Assembly: GCA_015039465.1 (NCBI GenBank)
Contig: MU130011.1
Location: 132,193 to 196,192, forward strand
Reading direction: 5' to 3'
DNA: 64,000 nucleotides
Source: Phlegmacium glaucopus
Taxonomy: Eukaryota; Basidiomycota; Agaricomycetes; Agaricales; Cortinariaceae
A program made the position numbers and the translations under genes. Positions 32,578 to 42,749 of the stretch are shown here, piece by piece; position 1 is the first letter of the stretch; each line of letters opens with the position of its first letter. Under the pieces are notes generated by a model that was not told where the DNA came from, ran no database searches, and saw only the letters and a list, made by a program, of their open reading frames with translations.

Positions 32578-33473
32578 CTAATCGGTATCTGATCCAGATG
32601 AGACCCTGTGGACGTCCGAGTCGTCGTCGTAGACTGGCCCTGCAGAAGAATTTTAGCGACGATGTTCAGAAATCAAGAAAGATAATAAATTACACGTACG
32701 TTTTTGCACTCTTGTCTTTATGTTGCCGCCACGTCCTCGTTGGCGCAGCTCAGCCGTCACAGGAGCAGATTCCGGCACAGTAGGTGTCGTCGCGTTCTCG
32801 ACCATCTCGGCTGATGCAGGCATTGACACCGGCACCGCAGATGTCGACGCTGTTGATTGTGCCAGCGCCGGCAGTACAGTGGGGTCGTTTGACCCACCTT
32901 CTGTCATGCCCACTACAAAGAGTTGTGAATAAAAGATGGATGGATTGTGAAACCAACATACTTGTGAAGTCTATCAAAGGGATTTCATATGTGGAGAGGT
33001 CCTCCTCGCCTCTCGACTCTCCCTGAATGTGGGCCTGGGATGGCCCCGAACGATCATCATTGTAAAAGGGCTTAATTCGCCTCTGTTTGTTTGAGCCGCG
33101 TTTGCGCATTCGGGGGTTCCTTGACGGGGGTCTCGCCTCGCCAGGTCCTGAGTTGTCTATGGCACCCATGCTCAGATGGGTGCCATTGGAACGATCGCTT
33201 GGGATCGTTCTGGATGATTCGGGTGGATTTTGGTAAGGGGTTGAGGCTTCCGTCGTACGGTGCCCCCTATGGTGCTGATGGCGAATCGGGCCCGAATGTG
33301 GGCGGTACTGCTCAGGCTGTTGGTGCTGCTGACCTGTGTGTTGATGCGACAGGGCCTGGCGTACTGTAGGTGTACTGAATTGGGGGCATGGTGTTCGCCT
33401 GTGGCCCCAAGACACGTTGTTGGTTCATTGAAACCAACAGAAAGCGCAGCCAAAATTGAAAGGTTGGGTCCAT
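32578..33473 (-). pseudogene. Pro/Gln-rich protein, copy P2 (frameshift)
   Basis: Same three-exon layout as P1 (stop at 32,578, start MDPTFQFWLRFLLVSMNQQ at 33,473). A 1-nt insertion in the PGPVHQHTGQQ region (near 33,350) throws exon 1 out of frame. Exons 2 and 3 and their splice sites are preserved, including DDDSDVHRV. It could also be a sequencing error, since the rest is well kept. Confidence 0.65.
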
Positions 33474-34480
33474 CGTTGATACTGTAGGGGCAGGGATTCA
33501 AGCGAAGCAAACCTTATACATATATGTGGTGGTTGTGTTTCCTGTTTGTCTATTCCGTTCACAATTTACTGACAGGGTACTCATTCCCATCAAGATCTCC
33601 TGAACGACAATGCTGTAACGTCCCTTTTTTTTTTTGACTGCTTTAGCCTAGACTCAATACGAACGCCGTAGATCAATCTTTATGCTCCATGGATATCCTG
33701 GATGACAGCTTTCAAACACGCGTTTGAGGGTGCCAAGAATATTGCCCAATTAATATGAGAACGTAAGTCACGACCATGGTGATACTGTGCTTCCTCACGG
33801 CGAATGTGCTTCATTGCTTGTGTTCAAAAGGCTCATACACACGGTTTACCTTGGCCTTGTCAATGTATTTGTATTTCTTGACTCGCCAACTTGAAGAGTT
33901 AGTTCAGCAAACCACATCACTACCACATCTCCTTTGGTGAAAAGGTGCCGTTCTTCTTGAATAGTCCTGATACCCTCACACGTAAAATTTCTCTCTTATT
34001 ACACTAAACTTAATATGTTATACATCGCCCGAACATATAAGTTAATACCCACCAAATTGGGAAAGCCACCCATATTGTGACATCACGCATTGTGATTGTG
34101 CTCTTCCAATTCAGAACCTTGTGTACTTGGATGAATTATGCCGATTTACATTCAACGTCAGGATACTCAGGGCCTTTACGGCGCCACGATTTTCTTGGTC
34201 CTCAGGCTGCTGTCACGCTCAGGCTAATCATCCATCCGCTTTGCTTTTCTTTTGCGACCTCTTGTATATAGTTGATAGCTAGATGATTAAAATCCACATC
34301 AGATGTAATTTTTGCACTCTGCTTCATCTAGTGCCCAGCTGTCATAAAAGCGTAGATACCCGATTGTGCCGAGTCTCTAAACAAGCTGTACTTTTTCGCT
34401 GTCGTAAATCTCATAGGGGTCACAAATACGCCGAACTTCTTAACCAAAAAGTACAGTGCTGATCATATTTACGAAAGTAG
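33474..34480. other. Conserved block, unit 2
   Basis: Copy of 28,098-29,040 with small indels. No gene can be modelled. The segment from 34,002 is also the source of the mirror sequence. Confidence 0.45.
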
Positions 34481-34676
34481 ATGGCGTCGTGCCCGAGCGT
34501 AGCGTGCGCGGCAAGCCACATATTCACAGTACTTACTCATTACCTGCACCGTGATCACGATCTTGGAGAGCAGTATGGTGCGGAGACAACGCCGAAGGAT
34601 CCTCAATTAAAAGCCACAGGGAATGGATACGCTTCTTTGGCTGCTGCTCAATCGGGAGTTTGACTGGTGGAATCGG
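34481..34676. other. CpG-rich block, unit 2, cut at the A run
   Basis: It matches 29,061-29,256 and stops abruptly after aatcgg, where the A run starts. The missing continuation is present in reversed text at 34,705-35,265. Confidence 0.8.

Positions 34677-34704
<28 letters not shown>
34677..34704. repeat. Run of 28 A at a false join
   Basis: A pure A run between forward sequence and its mirror image. It probably marks an unresolved gap. Confidence 0.8.
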
Positions 34705-34709
<5 letters not shown>

Positions 34710-35940
34710 AAAAGAAAGAAAGAAAAAGTTAATAAAGACCCAATTTTTCCGACTGAGCTGTAATAGAAAGGTCGAAGGCTCCCGCTATAAAAGACATGTT
34801 CTAGTTGTTGGCTGCACCGGTAGACTAAGACTCCTATGATACCCAAACCTCAGGTAGAGCCTAGGTCTACTATAGCTAGAGCTGCTACTCCTACTACGTC
34901 CTACTCCTCCTCCTTGAACTAAGCCTCTTTAAGAAGCTATGAACGAGTCCCAGTCAAAGATATAGTTCACGATCACGACCATGGTGAGTAGTAGCTATGT
35001 CCTCAAACTTTTCACTACTGTACCTATGCCTTTAACTTGAACCCGGCTTAAAACTTAAGTTATAACAGCATGGAGGTAAGTCCTTTCCACCTGTCCTCCT
35101 GCTCTCTCCTCCGCACTTACTCATGGCAATAAAACTCCTACTTCTGTTATTACCACTACTATAACCTCTACTAACCGAAATGGCAGCGGGTACGGGAGTA
35201 GTAGCGTTTTCTTGCCGAGCCGAAATTTATTTAACCAGTTCTTGTTCTTTGTCGATCATAGATAAGGCTAAGGTGGTCAGTTTGAGGGCTAACTCGTCGT
35301 CGGTTTCTTCGCATAGGTAAGGGACACCGAAAATTAACTCCTAGGAAGCCGCAACAGAGGCGTGGTATGACGAGAGGTTCTAGCACTAGTGCCACGTCCA
35401 TTACTCATTCATGACACTTATACACCGAACGGCGCGTGCGATGCGAGCCCGTGCTGCGGTAGATGAAAGCATTTATACTAGTCGTGACATGAAAAACCAA
35501 TTCTTCAAGCCGCATAAACACTGGGGATACTCTAAATGCTGTCGCTTTTTCATGTCGAACAAATCTCTGAGCCGTGTTAGCCCATAGATGCGAAAATACT
35601 GTCGACCCGTGATCTACTTCGTCTCACGTTTTTAATGTAGACTACACCTAAAATTAGTAGATCGATAGTTGATATATGTTCTCCAGCGTTTTCTTTTCGT
35701 TTCGCCTACCTACTAATCGGACTCGCACTGTCGTCGGACTCCTGGTTCTTTTAGCACCGCGGCATTTCCGGGACTCATAGGACTGCAACTTACATTTAGC
35801 CGTATTAAGTAGGTTCATGTGTTCCAAGACTTAACCTTCTCGTGTTAGTGTTACGCACTACAGTGTTATACCCACCGAAAGGGTTAAACCACCCATAATT
35901 GAATATACAAGCCCGCTACATATTGTATAATTCAAATCAC
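34705..35940. other. Mirror-image (reversed, not complemented) sequence
   Basis: Reading this segment right to left gives the forward element. Bases 35,940 down to 35,266 equal 34,002 up to 34,676 (coordinates sum to 69,942), with no difference found in the stretches compared. Bases 35,265 down to 34,705 resemble 29,257-29,957 read forward; for example, backwards it spells gatgagtggtaccagc. Forward sequence resumes at 35,941. Replication and recombination invert DNA only as reverse complements, so this is taken as an assembly artefact, and nothing in it should be annotated as a gene. Confidence 0.92.
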
Positions 35941-36787
35941 CATATATATCTGCAACCCTCTAGAGCCCGCACCGTATTTCTTCCTGGTAGCATGAGACTT
36001 CTCCCTTCTCACACGAGCTGTAACATCACTTCACTGGACAGCTTCATGCATCGTCCTCTGCAGCAACTAAAAGTCGACTAACGGTTAAAACTCAACGCAG
36101 AGGTGCAGGCGTGAACTGTAAGCTCAAACATTGATTAGGAGGCAATGTAGGGTCAAGGTGGGAGTGGCGGTCGGGTAATAGGTGTAGTAGATAGTCAATC
36201 CATGTTCTTTCTTGGAAAATCTCTAGAAGCAGTGGAACAGTGGAACGGCAGGTTTGGGGCTTGTGAGGGCCACGACATCGAACATACAATTGCCAGTGAC
36301 AAAGGACGGATACTTTGATGTTTGAGATGACCGTTCCCCTACCCTCTACCTCAGAGTTTTAATCTTCGGAGAAGAGTGGTTGCGGCTATATGGTGGTGGT
36401 CCGTCCAGCAGCGCTCTAGTGGATGGCCGGTGACCTCACTTCTTTCAGTCACCTTGCTAATCCAGCGTTGTTAACCGTCAGAGAAGAAAACATTGTGGCT
36501 CGTCGCAGTGAGTAAATTTGAATGTATTTCTGGCCTGTAGGAGGAACTTGAAAGAAAGATCTGTGAAATAAATTTTAGGACCGCTGGCTGGCCCCCCGCA
36601 GAGGGCGCACTTCCAAGCTCCAAGCCGGCGCGTAAGGAAAATCTAAGGTCCACAACCTCAGTAAAATAGGAGGCGAAAGCACGTGACTCGCCAGAACTGT
36701 GCATCGATGAATATTGACTGAGATATATCAATTAGGAGAATGTCGATTAGTTGTAAGCAGAACATAGGTAAGTTTCCAAATGATTAA
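35941..36787. other. Intergenic, downstream of DUS1
   Basis: Copy of 29,961-30,890 without the retroposon-like insertion. No gene seen. Confidence 0.5.
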
Positions 36788-38638
36788 TCAAATCGTAATT
36801 AGCGAAACAGCCAAACCTGAAGGCAATGCATTCACATCCAAAGTCGTACGTGCCTTCTTCACTTCTTCGTTTCCTTCCAGCACATCATCCGGAGGACGCT
36901 TAGATTTGGGCTTAGAAGGTTGATCTTCAGATTGGGACTCAACTGTTTATGACAACAATCAGTTCATCGAACACAAATTATTAAATTTCAAAAACTACTA
37001 GCCGAAGGCTTTTTTCTGCTCAGGAAAAGGTCGGAAGTAGGGCTGAGCCAGCCAGTGAGGCATGACAGGAATCCCTGTAATAGGTTCGACAGTAATCAAA
37101 TCTTTTACAGGTACCCCTTGCGCAGCTTTCTCGTCTCTCTAAACATCTAATTAATACGGATGCTTTTCAAAAAAAATTTAAAAAAATAGACCTCCATCCG
37201 GATTTTCATTTCTTCACAGATCAATGTATAGGCAGACAGTTCCTCCTTCAACTTCTTTTGATTGATCTTCACCCTTCCCAACTTTTCTCGCAAGTCGAAT
37301 TCCCGAATCAAACCTGGGCGCATGATCTTAAACAAGTGGCCTTTTATCGCAGTAACCGATGTTGTGGACTTGAGGTCTCGAACTATCGACAAGTACTCCA
37401 GTGCAAGATCAGGATGCCTTGGATGTCGGGCCAGGATTTGTGAGTCGGAGTCGTATGTGGTAGAATCGTACGGGCGTTCGATGCCGGAAAAAAGAGCGGG
37501 GTTATACAATTGGCCTTCTGCGCTCATTACTCCATCAGCACCGGTGGCTTTGAGACATGCATCGATGTCGGATTGGTAGAGAATGTTTCCGTTTGCGAAA
37601 ACAGGAATAGAGACTGCTTGCTTAACCGCCCGGATTTTGTCCCAATCTGCTAGGCCCTAGTTGCATTATCAATAAAAGGGGAAAAGATAGGCTGTCAAAG
37701 GGCAACATACAGTACTTTGACCCCTCTGCTCGCGGATCCGACCATGGCAGGTAATAATCTGGGCCCCAGCGCGCTCCAGCATCTTGGCATACTCAACTGT
37801 CTTTTCCACTGTAGGAAACACTCTAAATTTGGCAGTAACGGGGATTGATAAGTTCACATGAAGGATATTGACTGACAGCTCATATTAATAGTGGTTTCCT
37901 TCAACGAAAAGCAAAAAAAGCTCACTGAGTTTATATATCAACTCCCAATCGTCCTGCAAAAATGAACCGTAATGGCCTTTCTTAGCGATCTCCTGTGGAC
38001 ATCCAAGGTTGATGTCAATAGCATCGCAGTGCTTCTCCACGACTTTAGCTGAAATAAGTAGCTGTTCTGGGTCGTTGGCACAGAACTGGACGATGAGCGG
38101 CCGGTCGATGGTCGGGTCACCTTCTTCCCCGGAGATGAGATCAAAGTTTTGTTGGCGATAGGTTTTGTTGTCTGCATTGATAAATATCTGCACTAGAGGA
38201 TATGTTTACAGTTATGATATCGGAACAGGCAGTTAAGAACCTTGGCATTAATCATCGGTGTATAGACGAGCTATGAAAATAATCAGCTAAACAGTCAAAA
38301 ATGCCTCTCAAATCGACTTACTTGGGCACCATATCTTCTAGATAGTCTTCTCCATGCCTAAAAAAACAATAAATGATCAATTAAAAAAATGTCATGAAAA
38401 CAATAAGACGCACCAGCTCACTCTGGTCAACCATGGGTGCAACGATGTATCTGGGACTTCCTAATACATCTCGGTAAAATTGGTATCCTCCCACTTTCCC
38501 AGATGTCGTAGGCGTTTCCGAAGACATTAGAGATCGTGAAGAGGTACGCAGGCGGCCAGGAACGCGCTTGAGAAGTCGTACAGATAGTATGATGGCCTGC
38601 AAGATCAAAGGAAGGATGTTTGTTCTTGTGTGTAACAT
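36788..38638 (-). CDS. DUS1: tRNA-dihydrouridine synthase, DUS1 type
   Basis: A flavin enzyme that reduces uridine to dihydrouridine in the tRNA D-loop (positions 16/17 for the DUS1 class). Minus-strand exons give, in order: [19 protein letters not shown] (FMN-binding start), [48 protein letters not shown] (in parts, with the active-site cysteine in LGCPQ), [41 protein letters not shown] and [19 protein letters not shown] charged C-terminus ends at the TGA at 36,788. Short introns separate the pieces. The start could be [10 protein letters not shown] (38,638, mitochondrial-like) or MSSETPTT (38,527). It looks intact. Its last exon was the right breakpoint of the tandem duplication. Confidence 0.9.
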
Positions 38639-38885
38639 GCCGCATTTTGGACTCGGGCCGAGCAGAACATCTTCGTTCTTTCAGAGATGATAGATATTTG
38701 ATGCCAACATCAAGAGCTTGTAAATTTGTGACTATGTAGAAAACTACGAGGGAAACAATATTTATATTGCAATAATTTAATTATTATGGTTCAGATTCAA
38801 ACCTGAATTAATGTCGTTGAGTCGATAGGTAATCAAAAGATGAACACCATAACTGACCAGACCTCCAAACAGGCATCGATAGAGA
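38639..38885. other. Intergenic between DUS1 and the membrane-protein gene
   Basis: AT-rich; promoter of DUS1 and 3' flank of the next gene. Confidence 0.5.
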
Positions 38886-39695
38886 CTATCGACGAGCCAA
38901 CGCTATATCAAGTTCACGACATTGTTCTTCGTATCTAGTAGTACTTCTCCAAGTTTCAGCCTCGTCGCTCTCGCGCGGCGTTCGGCTAAGATAGCCTGAT
39001 AGACCGATAACAAGAATCATCCAAAAGCTACCCCCAATAACACTCATCAGTGTTGAATTTCGTACGTTCAATCCTCCTAGACCAGAATTCTGCCTCGCTA
39101 ACTTGAGATAGATGATGCAGCCTAGAGGACCAAGGACGGCTGCAAAGGCCATGTTTGTTATCGTAAGGATAGTCAAAAGCAGCCAAAACCCTTTCTCTCT
39201 CAAAGATGTGTGGATGACGTCCAGGGAAAAATAGCACAGGAGAGGTAGTCCATAAGCGAAAATGCCACCGATAGAACCCACTATAGCTGCTGTTTCTGTG
39301 TTTGTAGATTGATTGGGATGAGTATGTGCAAGAATTTCGTTGCCAACAGTCCTGTAATTAATAATGTCGTGATCAACGAAAAAGTAGGACAGATCCAATC
39401 CAAGGTATACGTACACTGTGACGCTTCCAAAGCTAGTAGCACATGCCAGGCCCAGAAGAAAAATTACACTAGTAATGAAAAAAAAATATTAGAGAAGGAA
39501 CAGGATAATAAGTAGGTATAAAACATACCACTTCGAGATGCCTGGACCTAAACAATTATCAAATCGAGTCTTCCGTGGTGCAGTATTGGAAACTGGACTA
39601 TGCGTGAGAGGTCTCGAAATATAAGGAGTAAGTGGTGAGTATGTACCGTCATCTCTTTCCAGTTGTTCAACCGATTGCACCAGGTGGGAGGACAT
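38886..39695 (-). CDS. Multi-pass membrane protein, family not recognised
   Basis: Three exons are inferred. Exon 1 begins MSSHLVQSVEQLERDDGTYSP (39,695). After a GTATGT...ACTAG intron comes a hydrophobic segment (VIFLLGLACATSFGSVT). After a GTACGT...TTACAG intron come GNEILAHTHPNQSTNTE and further membrane segments (AAIVGSIGGIFAYGLPLLCYF, in parts; LLLTILTITNMAFAAVL; LMSVIGGSFWMILVIGLSGYL). The protein ends CRELDIALARR. About four transmembrane helices with a short cytosolic tail are predicted by eye. A distant likeness to amino-acid permeases was considered but not supported. A decayed copy lies at 24,024-24,700. Confidence 0.65.
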
Positions 39696-40859
39696 TGTTA
39701 TGGAGTGCTGGCAACAGGTTCGAGAAGCAGGCAAACGTAAAACTGCGCATAAGCTCCATCTGACTGTCCATGGACGAGTAGTAAGTAAGTACTCGACCCG
39801 CGGCCGTCATAAGATCACGCATCACGTAACTTTATTTTGTGACCGAGACCACTCGATACGATATTCCCGCTACACCCACATTTCATTGGTGGGGCCATAT
39901 ATCGAGGGCCCGGGAGAGTTCAATTGCCATTTGAATATCTTTCTTGGAGTGGATAGTGGTCCATGTACTTCGTTCACGCAAATCTAGATCATTTCCCTCA
40001 TGGCGTGGAATATTTCACGTTTACCTTGAAAGAACCCGTCGGCGTCATCCAAACGTCATGGAGCAAACGACAACAGTTACTTAACCCCACACCCATATCA
40101 GGTTAGACTGAACAGTGAAAGGGTAATCCAGAATGGGTTACTGGCACCTGAACCGGCTGTGGAATTCCGACCTGGCGTCACTAGAAGTATGCTCTTGACT
40201 GCTCTTGATTAAGGAAGTCGAATTGAAGTCATCTTAAACTTTAAAGCTTCTACAGGTTTTCCTCAGGCTCTCATAGGATCTACAAACTCAACTATTCGAA
40301 ATGACTCACACTTATCTATGATATTATTATCTCAGTAGAACAGCTGCGCCAACAAGACGCCTGTTTCTCTAAATGTCTATCGGTATGCCCGGGCCTTAAG
40401 AGCTCGTAGAACGGTTCTTACAATGCTATCAATGCTCTCCGCTGTCCTTGTGACCTTCCACAAGTCGCTTTCCATCAAGGGTTTGAACGATAGGCCGCTA
40501 AAGTGCACTAAAATAGAGAGGAAGAGAAGTTAAATCGAAATTGATTGATCACACAACCTATTGTGAAGAAGATAAGGCACAGGGATGCAGTATACTCCGT
40601 AAGATGAACTTACTCAGGTGGCGTTCGAGGGCCTTTAGACGACAGTGTGAGATGCAAAGTTTACAGTGCCTACAATAGGCAACTTTGAATCATAATTCTA
40701 CAAATACACAGTGCTTTGAGGGGGGGTTGATTTACAACGATACTACTAAAAATTATACTCTTTCCTCAGCAATAATGGGATTTCGGGCCTCAGGGCTGAT
40801 TCGACGACTTTTAAGACCAGGACAATCATCGAGTTCTTGATTGCAGATAGTATAGTGCA
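39696..40859. other. Intergenic region
   Basis: No gene supported in 1.16 kb. It holds the promoter of the membrane-protein gene. The part after 40,780 is duplicated at 23,120 onwards. Confidence 0.5.
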
Positions 40860-41490
40860 TTAGACAGACTGAGAAAGGTAACCACAATGAGTGGGTTGAC
40901 TTGTGGGTAGGAATGCAAGGCTCACCTCGATGGGAATTTGCTTGTTGTCCTGGCCAGGGCGGCGAACTATGGGAGATTTGGGAGGTGGAGAGGTTGAAAC
41001 AGCAGACGAAGTACGAGCGATAGCAGTGAGATCAATTTCTGTAAATTGAAAGTCAGAATTTTGGGATAAAAATAGGGAGGAAGAAATGGCGTACCGTCTG
41101 CCTTGAAGGCGTTCTTCCTGAAGTTACGGGCCTTCTCCACTTCCTCATCAGTGAGGATCCTGGTGTTCTCGGGTTGCCTCGGAGGTGAAACGGCTACGAG
41201 AATCAATGTGAGCATGTTGGAGCTGCGAAGAAACGACGAAGAGCGTGCTTACATCTAGTAGAACTGTTGCTGTCAAGCGAAGAAGTTGAAACAGGGAGTA
41301 CTTCTGTCTCTCTCTCTTCAAGACCTTCGTCGTCAATGGCTGCTGCCTCCAGATGAGCCTCGTCAGCTAGACTGCCCCAGTTGTGATGACCGGCACCCGA
41401 CTTGCGTATCGACGGGTCAAGACCGGAGCGCGACTCTGAGCGGTCCTTGATGACGGCACGAGGGTATGCAGCACGAGCGGTACGAGTCAT
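40860..41490 (-). CDS. Stm1/HABP4-PAI-RBP1-like RNA-binding protein
   Basis: Exon 1 is 41,253-41,490 (MTRTARAAYPRAVIKDRSES), exon 2 is 41,095-41,193 and exon 3 is 40,926-41,038; a tiny last exon probably ends at 40,860. Introns show GTAAGC...CGTAG, GTACGC...TTACAG and GTGAGC...CTCAG. The motif RKSGAGHHNWGSLADE resembles the G-rich/NWG signature of the hyaluronan/mRNA-binding (HABP4, SERBP1, Stm1) family, whose members bind ribosomes and RNA. The C-terminal part has IDLTAIARTSSAVSTSPP and RRPGQDNKQIPIE, which I recall from basidiomycete homologues. Length is about 150 residues. The reading frame is intact, unlike its copy at 23.2 kb. Confidence 0.75.
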
Positions 41491-42749
41491 GTTATAGAGA
41501 GATAATAATAATAAAGTAGGTGGCTGTGGCTGTGTTGTAGGTGGTGGATGATAACTGAGGAGGTAGTTGGGAAGTAAGAGACCTTTATACGCCAAGCTTG
41601 TACTACCCCATCAATATGATGAAACAAAGGGTAAATATAGAGGTGCGAACAAAGCCCGCGTCGCGTGACTCAAACCTTTTACTTTCTATGGTGACACTTC
41701 GTTGTTAACAATTCTTTCTTTTCATCGTACAGCCTCTGAAAACACAGAGACTCATTCACAAAAAGGTTCTGGTGAGATGCATTGTTCATAATCTAATCAA
41801 AACATGAGGTGTGGGGAAATGTGGGGAAACAACACGTGATTACCCCCCAATCAATTGCAATTTGAATTGAGATCTCGATCGTATTCGGTTGGCTTCGCCG
41901 TCGCATGATAGGAAGTACTCGACCTGACTCTTGTGACCAGGCTCTTCAAGGTCAGAACATGATCCGACCCTGTAAGTCTTATTCTTTTTTTTCACAGCTA
42001 ACGACAAGAGCGTAGACAAGGAGAGATAAGGAGAGACAAGGCCCCACTTTTTTCTCCCGCATCTATGTTTTAAGCAGGGCACCCTGAGCAATCATCCTTT
42101 TCTATGATTGCGTCGGGCTACACAAGTGGAGCCACCGCCCCACTGCAATGTTGTAGACCGTAAATAAGTCCATCCTCCTTTCTATTGCATCGCCACAGCA
42201 CTTACAATGGTTGCCGTTCTCGATGACATGATGTTTTATTGAGCACCAACCTCAAAAATGGGTGATGTGGAGGCAACTTGGAGTATGACTCAACGGCCTT
42301 ACTGAAAATGGTTGTTTGCAACCAAATGTAGGCGCAGTACTAGGAAATTCATCAACCTGTCTATGTTTTTACCGTTAGCTGTAAGTGCTCAAGATCAGAT
42401 TAACTTTGGAATCTACCCAAGAATATATAAGGAGAATTAAGTGATGTATGCTGATAATTATGAGCGACTAACCATTTAAAATTTGCAGGTCTTCAAGGTA
42501 ATGGTATACAAAACACAAAGCCAACCTCACAAACAGGAGAAAGGGCTGACAAAATCACAAAGGCTCTCGCAACCTCTCACAATATGTATATGTATATGTA
42601 CACGTACCTGTATATTTTATACGACAAATTCACCCCTATCACTGCGTTGTCAGGGTATTCTGAAGTGCTCACACGACTCCCCAGAGGCACAGCCACCGTC
42701 CGATTTGGTTTCTTATTTACCCAATATCAGCAGCACTCAGATTGACGTT
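41491..42749. other. Divergent intergenic region
   Basis: Shared upstream region of the Stm1-like gene (minus) and the OCRL-type phosphatase (plus). A frame open upstream of the phosphatase ATG (from 42,483) lacks conserved sequence. The T-rich (GTATAT)n near 42,588 may be 5' UTR or promoter. Confidence 0.5.

Larger units (their letters stand above)
31009..36860. repeat. Tandem duplication, unit 2
   Basis: Second copy of 25,573-31,008. It is longer because of the mirrored insertion at 34,677-35,940. Its right end continues into intact DUS1, marking it as the ancestral position of that boundary. Small indels and substitutions throughout show the copies have diverged for some time. Confidence 0.85.

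Noticed and set aside
34705..35940. Possible new gene or unique sequence after the 28-A run
   Set aside because: It is the reversed text of the adjacent element, so any ORF there is meaningless.
38886..39695. Assignment of the membrane protein to the amino-acid permease family
   Set aside because: Only general hydrophobic pattern similarity; no diagnostic motif was seen.
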